A stretch of DNA of 64,000 bases, taken from positions 1-64,000 of the forward strand of contig CBDCTW010000011.1 of the NCBI GenBank assembly GCA_965222425.1, read 5' to 3'. A program made the position numbers and the translations under genes. The notes below the pieces were generated by a model. The model was given only the letters and a program-made list of their open reading frames with translations. It did not search any database and was not told the origin of the DNA. This document shows, piece after piece, positions 1-7,302 of this stretch. The stretch's first letter is position 1, and each line of letters opens with the position of its first letter. This DNA is from CBDCNP01 sp965222425 (GTDB lineage: Bacteria > Acidobacteriota > Vicinamibacteria > Marinacidobacterales > DATDRI01).

Positions 1-560
1 GGGTCCTATTCGTACCCGCATGCATTCCTCCCCATAAGGCACGACCCACGGTGGCCTCCGTCGAAGATCGCTATCTGATGGTGCAAGCCGCGGTAAGAAA
101 CGAGCCCACCTTCGAGGTGAGTCGGCTCGAGATCGAACGCCAGGGAACTTCTTATACTGCCGACACCCTCGCCGAATTAGCGAAGGGGGATCCGCGAAGA
201 GAGATTTTTTTCATCACCGGGATCGATGCCTTTCGAGATATTCGGAACTGGGAACGGTGGGAGGAGCTTCTTCGTTCGTACTCTTTCATTGTGCACGGAC
301 GACCGGGATACGGATTGGCGGGGGCCTTCGAGGTCGTGCCGGATTCGCTAAGATCTCAACTGGTGGAGCTACGGAACGGGGTTTCGGCTCCCGCTGGACG
401 CGGTCCATCGATTTACTTGGTGAACGCGCTGACGCTCAATATCTCGGCGACGGAGATCAGGGCCATCGTACGGTCGGGGCGCTCTATTCGTTATTTGGTG
501 CCGCCCGAGGTGGAGTTTTTTATTGCCGAACATCGTCTATATAGGGAAAGGGCCAACTAA
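1..560 (+). CDS. nadD: Nicotinate-nucleotide adenylyltransferase, 5' end missing
   Basis: NadD transfers AMP from ATP to nicotinate mononucleotide to form deamido-NAD in cytoplasmic NAD synthesis. The reading frame is already open at base 3, so the N-terminus, with the GxFxPxHxGH nucleotide-binding motif, lies before the window. What remains begins VLFVPACIPPHK, the conserved substrate-loop region of NadD. It continues through a typical FFITGIDAFRDIRNWERWEELL core to the C-terminal ISATEIR motif (the family's SSTxIR), and stops at TAA 558-560. Family length is about 190-220 aa, so only about 25 residues are missing. rsfS follows closely, a gene pair common in bacteria. The identification is firm. 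Confidence 0.93.
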   Translation, partial: VLFVPACIPPHKARPTVASVEDRYLMVQAAVRNEPTFEVSRLEIERQGTSYTADTLAELAKGDPRREIFFITGIDAFRDIRNWERWEELLRSYSFIVHGRPGYGLAGAFEVVPDSLRSQLVELRNGVSAPAGRGPSIYLVNALTLNISATEIRAIVRSGRSIRYLVPPEVEFFIAEHRLYRERAN

Positions 561-605
561 GGGCCAGCTAAGGAATTGACACAAAAGAAGCTAACACTGC
601 GAAGC

Positions 606-944
606 ATGGGGAAGGAACTACGGGTGGCGGTCAAGGCGTCCCAGGCAAAGAAGGCCGCCGATCTGGTGGTATTGGATTTGAGGGGGCTGGCCAGCTTTAC
701 CGACTTCTTCTTCCTGGCTTCAGGAACTTCGAATCGACAGTTGAAGGCTATTGCGGATGCAGTTGAGGAAGCGCTCGCTAGCAAGGGCATCAGGCCGGGT
801 CACGTGGAGGGTTATTCGCAAGGCGACTGGATCTTGATGGACTACGTGGATTTCGTGGTTCACATCTTCACCCCGCGTAGCCGGACCTATTACAACCTGG
901 AGCGGCTCTGGGGTGATGCGGAGCGTCTGGCGATCGCTAGTTGA
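606..944 (+). CDS. rsfS: Ribosomal silencing factor RsfS
   Basis: RsfS (Iojap/YbeB family) binds ribosomal protein uL14 and blocks subunit joining when nutrients are short. The family core is plain: AADLVVLDLRGLASFTDFFFLASGTSNRQLKAIADAVEEAL, then EGYSQGDWILMDYVDFVVHIFTPRSRTYYNLERLWGDAERL. I prefer ATG 606 because it gives the usual short N-terminus of about 15 residues. An in-frame TTG at 576 would add ten residues, but its AAGGA lies only one base away. The gene follows nadD by 45 bp (15 bp if TTG is used) and is probably co-transcribed with it. Confidence 0.92.
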   Translation: MGKELRVAVKASQAKKAADLVVLDLRGLASFTDFFFLASGTSNRQLKAIADAVEEALASKGIRPGHVEGYSQGDWILMDYVDFVVHIFTPRSRTYYNLERLWGDAERLAIAS

Positions 945-980
945 CGGCCACGCGCAAGGAGCTGAAGGCTGCGCGAGGAG

Positions 981-1215
981 CCATCAGCTGTCCCGAAGCC
1001 GCTTGCCGGCGAAGGGACGGCGGTGGGTGTCAGATCCTGCCGGCCGCCAAATTGCGTGGTTGCTTTGACCGGAGCGAGCCAGGCGGGCACTCAGTTCGAG
1101 CTTGCCGCCAAAAGAGGTGGTAGCCGATTTGGAGCTAGCCAGGCAGGTTTTCAGATCATGGTGGCCGTCAAACTACGTTGTGCCGTCGAACAAGGTGGCC
1201 AGACGGCGGTGGGGC
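981..1215 (+). repeat. Degenerate about 60-bp tandem repeats in a gene-free gap
   Basis: The 339-bp gap between rsfS and the sigma-54 activator has no convincing gene. It holds three degenerate units of about 60 bp, each built around TCAGnTC followed by GCCGCCAAA-like sequence. The TCAG cores start at 1030, 1091 and 1151 (steps of 61 and 60 bp), and a fourth partial unit starts near 1200. A related copy of about 80 bp lies in the gap before mraZ at 18,716-18,800. An open frame crosses units two and three (GASQAG... twice), but it lacks a ribosome binding site and looks incidental. This is a dispersed intergenic repeat family of unknown role. Confidence 0.6.
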
Positions 1216-1283
1216 CCCGCGGCATTGATGGAGGAGCGAGGCTAAGCGCGCGAACGAAGAGTGAGCGCGCGCTAAGGCATTAG

Positions 1284-2267
1284 ATGGCCGACGTGACCGA
1301 TACCAAGAGCGGAGCCGCGGCGCGTGAGCTCTTGAGTCCTTTCGTTGCTCACGACCCGCAGATGGTCGAAATCGTCGCCCTACTTCAACGGCTCGCCAAC
1401 GTACCGACCAACGTGTTGCTTTCCGGGGAAAGCGGAACCGGGAAGGATTTGGCTGCTGGCGCGCTTCACTACTGGGGGAAGCGGGCCGGTGAGCCGATGG
1501 TCAAGGTGGATCTTCCAACCATCCCGGCCGAGCTCATGGAAAGCGAGCTGTTCGGATACGAGAAGGGTGCCTTTACCGGAGCTCGGGAGGCCAAGCCGGG
1601 CAAGCTAGAGCTCGCAGGCGAGGGTACGCTCTTTCTAGATCAGATCGGAGAGCCGGAGCCGACGCTTCAGGCGAAGCTGCTTCGGGTAGTGGAAGACACG
1701 ACCTATGAACGCGTCGGTGGAACCCGGACGCTTACCGTTCAAGCACGCATGGTCGCATCGAGTACCGGTGACTTGATGGAGGCGGTAGAGCGCAAGTTTT
1801 TTCGGCGTGACCTGTTTTACCGCCTGAGTGTTTTCTGGATTCAGTTACCGCCGCTTCGGGAGCGCCGGGACGATATCGTTCCCTTAGCGCAACACTTCCT
1901 CCAGCGAGAGGGCCAGCGGCTGGGCGGAAATTTTCCAGAGGAATTCGCGGACGGTGTATTGGAAGCGTTCCGCAACTACGTTTGGCCGGGGAATGTCCGG
2001 GAGCTCAAGGGAGCCGTGGAACGTGCAGGGCTGGTGGCCCGGGGATCCCGCATAGAGCGCGACGATCTGCCCGATTCCATATTGGACAGTCCTTCGGTGA
2101 CGTTCCGGCTGGGGAGTAAGGATAAGCCGACTCTGGCCGAGGTCGAAAAAAGCTACATCGAGCAGACTCTGCGCTACGTACGGGGGAACCAAACGCGAGC
2201 TGCCAAGATTTTGGGAATCAGCCGGAAAGCACTATGGGAGAAGCGCAAACGGTACGGTTTGGACTAA
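1284..2267 (+). CDS. Sigma-54 (RpoN) activator ATPase without receiver domain, altered Walker B
   Basis: This is an NtrC-type AAA+ activator that would use ATP to remodel sigma-54 RNA polymerase. At 327 aa it has only the AAA+ domain (about 20-245) and a Fis-type helix-turn-helix (about 290-327, RAAKILGISRKALWEKRKRYGLD). There is no N-terminal receiver or sensor domain. Seen in the protein: Walker A GESGTGKD (48-55), an intact sigma-54-contacting GAFTGA loop (95-100), and Arg-finger region FRRDLFYRL. Two catalytic positions are abnormal. Walker B reads LFLDQ, with Gln120 where the family has the catalytic Glu, and sensor I reads ASSTG, with Thr161 at the usual Asn. By family knowledge this should impair ATP hydrolysis. 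It may act as a slow or non-hydrolysing regulator, or as a DNA-binding protein. Confidence 0.88.
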   Translation: MADVTDTKSGAAARELLSPFVAHDPQMVEIVALLQRLANVPTNVLLSGESGTGKDLAAGALHYWGKRAGEPMVKVDLPTIPAELMESELFGYEKGAFTGAREAKPGKLELAGEGTLFLDQIGEPEPTLQAKLLRVVEDTTYERVGGTRTLTVQARMVASSTGDLMEAVERKFFRRDLFYRLSVFWIQLPPLRERRDDIVPLAQHFLQREGQRLGGNFPEEFADGVLEAFRNYVWPGNVRELKGAVERAGLVARGSRIERDDLPDSILDSPSVTFRLGSKDKPTLAEVEKSYIEQTLRYVRGNQTRAAKILGISRKALWEKRKRYGLD

Positions 2268-2279
2268 ACTGGGGCGGAG

Positions 2280-3647
2280 ATGAAATTCAAGACACTGTTT
2301 AGCCTGCTGCTGATATTCGTGGTGGTCTGGTTTTTGGCGTCCACGATAGCCATGAACCGGGTGCCGGTGGAGATCAGCCTGGCCTTCTTCCTTAGGCCCC
2401 TCAGCTTGGAGCTCTGGATGGCTCTGCTAGGAGCCTTTGGCGCAGGAGCGGCACTCATTCTCTTTTTCGACATCGCTGGAGGGGCGCGACGTTTCGCCCA
2501 CAACTGGAGGGCGCAGCGGCTCCACCGGGCCCACGAAAGGACCGAGGATGTCTATCTCCACGGCTTGGACGATATGGTGAATGGACGCTACGAGCAGGCC
2601 GTTGCTCGATTCGACGACGTGCTCGCGCGGGAGGCAGACCACCTGAACGCCCTCATCAAACGGGGCGACAGCCTGCGAGCCCTGAAGCGGTACCGTGAGG
2701 TCGCGGCGTCGCTGGAGCGAGCTATCGTGGAAGCGCCCGAGCACTTGGTAGCGCTCTACTGCCTGTCCGACGCCTATCTCGATCTCGGTGATTGGGAACG
2801 CGCGGAAGAAGTTTTGAAGCGCATCATCCAGCTCGATCCTCGCACGACCGTCTCTGCCCACCGGAAGCTCCGCGACCTGAAGATCAAGCAAAAAGACTGG
2901 GTCGCTGCCGATGAGCTCCAGCCGAAGATAGAGAAGATGCTAACGCTCACCGCCGAGAAGGAAGCGGCGCAGGAAGCCTCAATCGGTATCCGATTCGAAG
3001 TGGGTCGGGAGCAGCTTTCGCGAGGAGACGTCAAAGAGGCTATCACCTCGTTCAACTCCGTTCTCAAGCGTGATAGCGAGTTCATCCCGGCCTACGTGAA
3101 GCTCGGGGAAGCGCACATCGAAGCTGGCGACACCGACGAGGCGCTGTCCCTCTGGCGAAAGGGTTTTCAAGTTACGGGTTCCACCGAGCTTCTCGCCGCG
3201 GTTCAAAACCATTACCTGAGAGCGGAGCGGCCCGAAGAAGCGATCGGAACCTGGAAGCAGGCCATCGTCTTATCCGAAAACGAGGCGCCGCTCAGGTACA
3301 GCCTCGGCAAGCTGTATTATCGACTTTTCATGCTGGACGAGGCCCTGAGCGAGTTCCGCCAGATCGAAGATACGGTAAGTGGTCTTCCAGCTCTCCACGT
3401 CTACATCGCGCGAGTTTTGGAAAGCAAGGGAGACTTCAAAGAAGCACTGAGCAAGAGCAAAACGGTTCTCGGCGAGGTCGGTGGATTGATGCAGGACTAT
3501 GGTTGCGGCTCCTGCAAGGCCACGTACCCAGAGTGGAGCGACTACTGCAAGCATTGTGGTAGGTGGAACTCGATCCAGCTCAGCGTTCGCGCCGCGTCCC
3601 GACCGGAACCCACGATTCGACCCGCTCCGACTTGGTCCAGCTCCTGA
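2280..3647 (+). CDS. lapB: LapA-LapB (YciS-YciM) fusion: membrane-anchored TPR protein with rubredoxin-like zinc ribbon
   Basis: LapB is an inner-membrane TPR protein that presents LpxC to the FtsH protease, so it controls lipid A synthesis. This 455-aa protein starts with a LapA-like module: a transmembrane helix at about 5-25, NRVPVEISLAFFLRPLSLELW, and a second helix at about 45-66. About seven TPR repeats follow (roughly 90-400). The C-terminal knuckle reads YGCGSCKATYPEWSDYCKHCGRW, with two CxxC pairs as in LapB. In Escherichia coli lapA and lapB are separate neighbours and LapB has 389 aa, so this looks like a natural fusion. The start codon is 12 bp after the activator stop, preceded by GGGCGGAG. 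lpxC lies 4 kb downstream. Confidence 0.85.
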   Translation: MKFKTLFSLLLIFVVVWFLASTIAMNRVPVEISLAFFLRPLSLELWMALLGAFGAGAALILFFDIAGGARRFAHNWRAQRLHRAHERTEDVYLHGLDDMVNGRYEQAVARFDDVLAREADHLNALIKRGDSLRALKRYREVAASLERAIVEAPEHLVALYCLSDAYLDLGDWERAEEVLKRIIQLDPRTTVSAHRKLRDLKIKQKDWVAADELQPKIEKMLTLTAEKEAAQEASIGIRFEVGREQLSRGDVKEAITSFNSVLKRDSEFIPAYVKLGEAHIEAGDTDEALSLWRKGFQVTGSTELLAAVQNHYLRAERPEEAIGTWKQAIVLSENEAPLRYSLGKLYYRLFMLDEALSEFRQIEDTVSGLPALHVYIARVLESKGDFKEALSKSKTVLGEVGGLMQDYGCGSCKATYPEWSDYCKHCGRWNSIQLSVRAASRPEPTIRPAPTWSSS

Positions 3648-3681
3648 GGTCCCATTCCGGGGATGTCAGGCCAGGTCAGAC

Positions 3682-4419
3682 ATGTCCCTGATTGGTTCCG
3701 TGCGAAACATGCTCGGGGGCCTCGCTGCCATCGGGTTTCCATCGCCCTGCCTTATTTGCCGGGCATCTCTCGAGCGGCCGCTCAAGGGGCCGATCTGCGA
3801 TCTCTGTTGGCGTTCGATGCCAATGATCATGCCGCCCTACTGCCCGCGTTGCGGCATGCCCTTCGAGGAGACGGTGGCTCCCTGACTCTGTGGTCCGTGC
3901 CGCCGGGAACGAGGGCGACGCTTTCGCCGTGCTCGCGCGGTGGGGCCATACGTTGGGGGTTTGAAAGAGACGCTCCTCTTCCTAAAGTTCGGCGGGCGGT
4001 CCCGCCTAGCCTCGACCCTGGGGAAGAGGGCGTTTCGGTCGATCCTCGCCATCGGCGAACTGGACGCGGGGGCGGCGGTTGTCCCGGTGCCACTTCATTG
4101 GCGTCGTCGTCGTGAGCGTGGGTACAACCAGGCGGAGTTGTTGGCGAAGGCCATCGCAAAGGTTGCCGGGCGACCCTGCTGCTCGGCCCTGGTCAAAGTC
4201 GTGCCGCGTCCTCCTCAATCCGGGTTGAGCGCGGGTGCTCGTCGACGAAACGCGGCCGGTGCCTACCGCGCGCGGCTTCCAGCTTGGCTCCGGCGCAAGC
4301 GTCTGTTGTTGGTCGATGACGTCTTCACAACGGGTGCGACGGCCGAGGCGTGCACGCGGGCGTTGCTCGGTGCCGGCGCGCGGTCGGTGGACATCCTCAT
4401 CGTAGCCCGCGTTCCGTAG
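3682..4419 (+). pseudogene. comF: comF-like phosphoribosyltransferase interrupted by an in-frame TGA
   Basis: ComF-family proteins have an N-terminal zinc module and a C-terminal PRPP-binding phosphoribosyltransferase fold. They are linked to DNA uptake and replication-restart functions. Frame 1 encodes the whole protein. The zinc module has CLICRAS...ICDLC and YCPRCGMPFEE, then LCGPCRRERGRRFRRARAVGPYVGGLKETLLFLKFGG, the GYNQAELLAKAIA segment, and the PRPP motif LLLVDDVFTTGATA. A single TGA at 3883-3885 interrupts it inside the linker before LCGPC. No shift of frame is needed on either side. The gene is therefore freshly mutated, carries an assembly error, or is read through; the first two are likelier. 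ATG 3682 gives the usual N-terminus. Confidence 0.8.
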
Positions 4420-4498
4420 AAAGCTGAAGAGTGGCCGCTTTTTGATCCCCACTACGCAAACGGTCTAGAATGGAAGCGACGTGTTCAGAGGAGCGATG

Positions 4499-5317
4499 AT
4501 GTCGAGGCGGGGCATCTTTTTCTTGTTTTTCACTCTCGCGGCGGTGGTCGGATGGAGCGGTCACGGATTGGCCTGGGGTGACGTGGCCTACCGACGCGCG
4601 CTAGAAGAAGCGATCGATGCGCTACCCAAGCCGCTCAAGAACTTCTACAAAGACCGGAAGGTCTATTTGACGCAGCAGCTAGAAGACGTGACCATAACCG
4701 CACCGAGGTCTGTTTTCGAGGTCGATCTGTTGGAGCCCTTCCCCTTCGACAATCTATCACTCGATCGAGAGTCGGCGGTTCGGACATATGGGGAGGACAA
4801 GCTCGGCGAGGTCGGAGATCTGCCGTGGAGGTTGCTCGAAACTTACGAAAAGCTCACCGAGGCCTTCAGGCAGATGGACCTCGAGACGATCGATATGCTT
4901 TCCGCGGAGCTCGTACTGTACGTCGCGGACCTGAGTCAACCTTTGATCGTGTCGAAGGACGGCGACGGCGACATGATCGGTCAGGAAGGCTTTCGTGAGC
5001 GCTTCGACAGCCGGTTGCTGGACGTCTATGGGAGCAAGTTGAAGGTGGACGCGTCGACCGCGATTTACCTTGACGACCCCAACGCGTACATCATCTCCGT
5101 GCTCGTCCGCTCCTATGTCTGGGTGGATAACCTTCTGCTGTACGATTATCTCTCCCGCAAAGGCGTCTCGAGCTATGACCGGTTCTACTACGAAGGGCTC
5201 TGGCTTCGCGCCGAGGAGATCGTCAATGAGCGTATCTCGGATGCTGCAGAGGATGTAGCGAGCTATTGGTATACGGCGTGGAGCAAGGCGGGAAGGCTGG
5301 ACCTACCCAAGGATTAA
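4499..5317 (+). CDS. Exported S1/P1-nuclease / phospholipase-C-like protein lacking the zinc ligands
   Basis: The protein has a signal peptide (about 1-25, ending GHGLAWG). The body aligns in my memory with the S1/P1 nuclease and zinc-dependent phospholipase C fold: mature start WGDVAYRRALEEAIDALPKPLKNFY, then LPWRLLETYEKLTEAFRQMD, and ELVLYVADLSQPLIVSKDGDGDMIGQEGFRERFDSRL. In active members the last part reads like HYVADxHxPLH...GxHxRxE. Here the zinc-binding His are Leu, Ile and Arg, and the N-terminal GH pair is also gone. It is probably a non-enzymatic secreted relative. ATG 4499 has GAGGAG five bases upstream; ATG 4496 or GTG 4481 are weaker choices. It runs convergently to the next gene, with 2 bp between stops. 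Confidence 0.65.
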   Translation: MSRRGIFFLFFTLAAVVGWSGHGLAWGDVAYRRALEEAIDALPKPLKNFYKDRKVYLTQQLEDVTITAPRSVFEVDLLEPFPFDNLSLDRESAVRTYGEDKLGEVGDLPWRLLETYEKLTEAFRQMDLETIDMLSAELVLYVADLSQPLIVSKDGDGDMIGQEGFRERFDSRLLDVYGSKLKVDASTAIYLDDPNAYIISVLVRSYVWVDNLLLYDYLSRKGVSSYDRFYYEGLWLRAEEIVNERISDAAEDVASYWYTAWSKAGRLDLPKD

Positions 5318-5319
5318 CG

Positions 5320-6231
5320 CTAGGATTGGAAACTCCTGACCGTCCAGACATCGATTCCCCAAAAAGCCAAACCGATATAGGCCGCGACGAGCAGCCAAAA
5401 GGCGAGCCTTACCGTTGGTCGCTCGGCCATCCCGGTGAGTACTTTCTCGACCGCAACGTACATCTCGTGACACGCGACCGCGAACGGCGGGAAGCCCAAG
5501 AAACCGGCGATGGGCATCTCGAAGATTTGCGCCCAGTTGAAAAAAGGTATCTCGTAGACCCACTTGCTTCGGGCCCAAGAGTTCCAGCATTCCCAAAGGA
5601 AGCCACAAATCATTCCTGCACCGGCCAGCCGATAGAGTTTTCCCGGTCCCCGTTCGCCGAGCTCCCTCAAGACTCCCTTTCCGCCCAGCCGGAAGTTGAG
5701 TCCGGTAAGACAGGCCGTAGGGGCCAACCAAATCAAGGGGAAGAAGTAGCGGGGCCAGATCCAAGGGAGCAGGCTTCCGAGGAGCCCCGTCCAAAAGAGA
5801 AGCCCCGGTAGCTTTGCCGAGAGTCCGGTACCGTGACTCGCCGTGCGCGGCCAGAACACCTTTAGTAGCTCGGCAGTCACGAAAATACCCGGGAGGACGG
5901 TCGCATAGGCGAGTGCATAGCCAAACCATCTCAGGGCGACTAGGGAAGGGATCTCGACGTAATACCAATTCCCAAGGCGGAAGTTTGCTATCTCGAAAGT
6001 CGCCCAAATGGCGATAGACAAGGCCAGCAACTTTGGGGCCCAAGGGTTGCGAAGAACGATGCTCGGCCCCCCCCGCCTCAAGAGCCAGGCGTCGGCGAAT
6101 ACGATGTAGCTCCACCAGGCGAAGGAGTAGTACCAGGTAGCGAATGGCTCCAACCCGGCCAGCATACCTGCGGTGGCCACAGCGAAGACCGCTGCTGCCC
6201 CTGCCATGGCCATGAAGTCCAATCGACGCAC
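5320..6231 (-). CDS. Polytopic membrane protein of unknown function
   Basis: I do not recognise a named family. The 303-aa product has about eight or nine hydrophobic segments, starting at AAAVFAVATAGML and ending LLVAAYIGLAFWGI. It is rich in Trp and Tyr, with a conserved-looking aromatic loop FLWECWNSWARSKWVYEIPFFNWAQIFEMPIAGFLGFPPFAVACHEMY. The charged residues in that loop (Glu, Arg, Lys, His) could form a site at the membrane surface. The start is GTG 6231; the next ATG is six codons in. It is transcribed alone, divergent from the interrupted small gene at 6334. Confidence 0.7.
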   Translation of the reverse strand: MRRLDFMAMAGAAAVFAVATAGMLAGLEPFATWYYSFAWWSYIVFADAWLLRRGGPSIVLRNPWAPKLLALSIAIWATFEIANFRLGNWYYVEIPSLVALRWFGYALAYATVLPGIFVTAELLKVFWPRTASHGTGLSAKLPGLLFWTGLLGSLLPWIWPRYFFPLIWLAPTACLTGLNFRLGGKGVLRELGERGPGKLYRLAGAGMICGFLWECWNSWARSKWVYEIPFFNWAQIFEMPIAGFLGFPPFAVACHEMYVAVEKVLTGMAERPTVRLAFWLLVAAYIGLAFWGIDVWTVRSFQS

Positions 6232-6496
6232 CGTTTCGCCCCGAAAGCCCTAATTCAAAAAACTGAAACTCCTAGATGCTACAATAATTCGGGGAGCGTT
6301 TCTTCTTGCTCTGGAACATATCTCCTCTACGTTTTGGAGTCGCTCTATCGGGAGGTCACTCTCAAGCGGGAGCTCAAGGCTACCTTCGAAGACATGATGC
6401 AAGAGGTCAACCACCTCGTCGATGAGATGGAAGAGGATGCTATAAAGCGCTATCTAGTCGAGAGTCTCTTCTTGAACACGGTGACTTATGAAAACG

Positions 6497-7167
6497 GGGT
6501 CTACGCGGATTCGTGTGGGTAAGTCCTGACGAAAAACAGTGTAACTCATTGTGTGGAAAAGGTATCCAGACTTCATCAAGTGCTGAAAAGTGGTCCATTT
6601 TTCGGATAGGCTAACCGAGTGAAAAATTCCCAGTCGATCCGCTCGCTGTTTGCGCTGCCAGGTTTCGTGGCTGGTGCCGGATTGAAGGGTGTATTCGATG
6701 ACCGATACGCCCGCGTCATCCAGCTCAAGAGGCGAAAAAAACAGCTGTTTGCTCTTACTGTGGGCAACGGTGCCGGGGGCGCTATGACAAGCAAGTGTGC
6801 CGGGTCCGCGACCTGTCGTTGGCAGGCTGGCGGATCTCTCTGGAATACGAGCGTTGGCGCGTCAACTGTCCTGGGTGCGGCGGTTTGCATGTAGAATACC
6901 TGGACTGGCTGGCGAACAACTCGCGCTACACCTAGCGTTTTGCGACGCATGTGGGCAAGCTGTGCCGGGATATGCCGGACAAGGCGGTGGCCGAGATGGA
7001 ACGTCTGCGCCTCCTAGTTGAAGGGGTCAACAACAAAATCCGTGTGCTGCAACGACGCGCCTACGGCTATCGCGACGAGGAATATCTCAAGCTGAAGATC
7101 GTGGCGGCATTCCTTCCGCCATTACCCAGAAATGCCGTCTTCAACCCACACGAATCCGCGTAGACCC
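6497..7167 (+). mobile_element. Internally deleted ISL3-family insertion element with perfect 24-bp ends
   Basis: The 671-bp element is bounded by perfect 24-bp terminal inverted repeats: 6497-6520 (GGGTCTACGCGG...) and its complement at 7144-7167. It is flanked by an 8-bp duplication, TGAAAACG (6489-6496) and AGAAAACG (7168-7175), which match at 7 of 8 bases. An 8-bp duplication is the ISL3-family size. Family members are usually about twice this length, so the middle of the transposase has been lost. The intact ends could still be mobilised by a full-length copy elsewhere, as for a MITE. Confidence 0.85.
6619..7163 (+). pseudogene. Remnant ISL3-family transposase
   Basis: Two transposase pieces survive. 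The first starts at GTG 6619 (VKNSQSIRSLFALPGF...VIQLKRRKK). It must shift by -1 at an A7 run (6736-6742) to continue as TAVCSYCGQRCRGRYDKQVCRVRDLSLAGWRISLEYERWRVNCPGCGGLHVEYLDW, the zinc-finger N-terminal domain of ISL3 transposases. An in-frame TAG follows at 6932-6934. After VGKLCRDMPDKAVAEMERL the frame jumps straight to the family C-terminus LLVEGVNNKIRVLQRRAYGYRDEEYLKLKI. The catalytic DDE middle is therefore deleted. The stop lies inside the right inverted repeat. The gene cannot be functional. Confidence 0.85.
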
Positions 7168-7302
7168 AGAAAACGAAAGGCTCGGCGCTTATCTGAAGAC
7201 GCTGACCGGAGGGGTCGAGGGGGCGAAGCCGATCGACTCCGGCGAAGCCGATGAGTCGGAGAGCGAAGATTCATAGCTTCCACGAACAATGGAGGAGAAA
7301 AG

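Larger units (their letters stand above)
6334..7276 (+). pseudogene. Small unknown gene split by an ISL3-type element
   Basis: The left part (6334-6496) and right part (7176-7276) form one open frame when the element and one copy of the 8-bp target duplication are removed in silico. The join gives an 87-residue acidic, helical protein ending TVTYENERLGAYLKTLTGGVEGAKPIDSGEADESESEDS and then TAG 7274-7276. That the frame is restored exactly is good evidence that it was a gene. The only start I see is TTG 6334; a TACAAT hexamer at 6280-6285 could be its -10. No known domain is seen. The DUF1573 gene begins 26 bp after the stop, so the two were probably one operon. Confidence 0.6.

Noticed and set aside
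1023..1283. Open frame of 86 codons with an internal 20-residue repeat
   Set aside because: It lies wholly in the degenerate 60-bp repeats, has no ribosome binding site, and the first unit step is 61 bp, which breaks the frame of a repeat protein.
3883..3885. Selenocysteine at the comF-like TGA
   Set aside because: The position is a variable linker residue, not a catalytic Cys, and I see no selenocysteine hairpin or sel genes.
5303..6115. 270-codon minus-strand frame overlapping the membrane protein gene
   Set aside because: Same strand, other frame; no membrane pattern, Arg/Gly-rich shadow.
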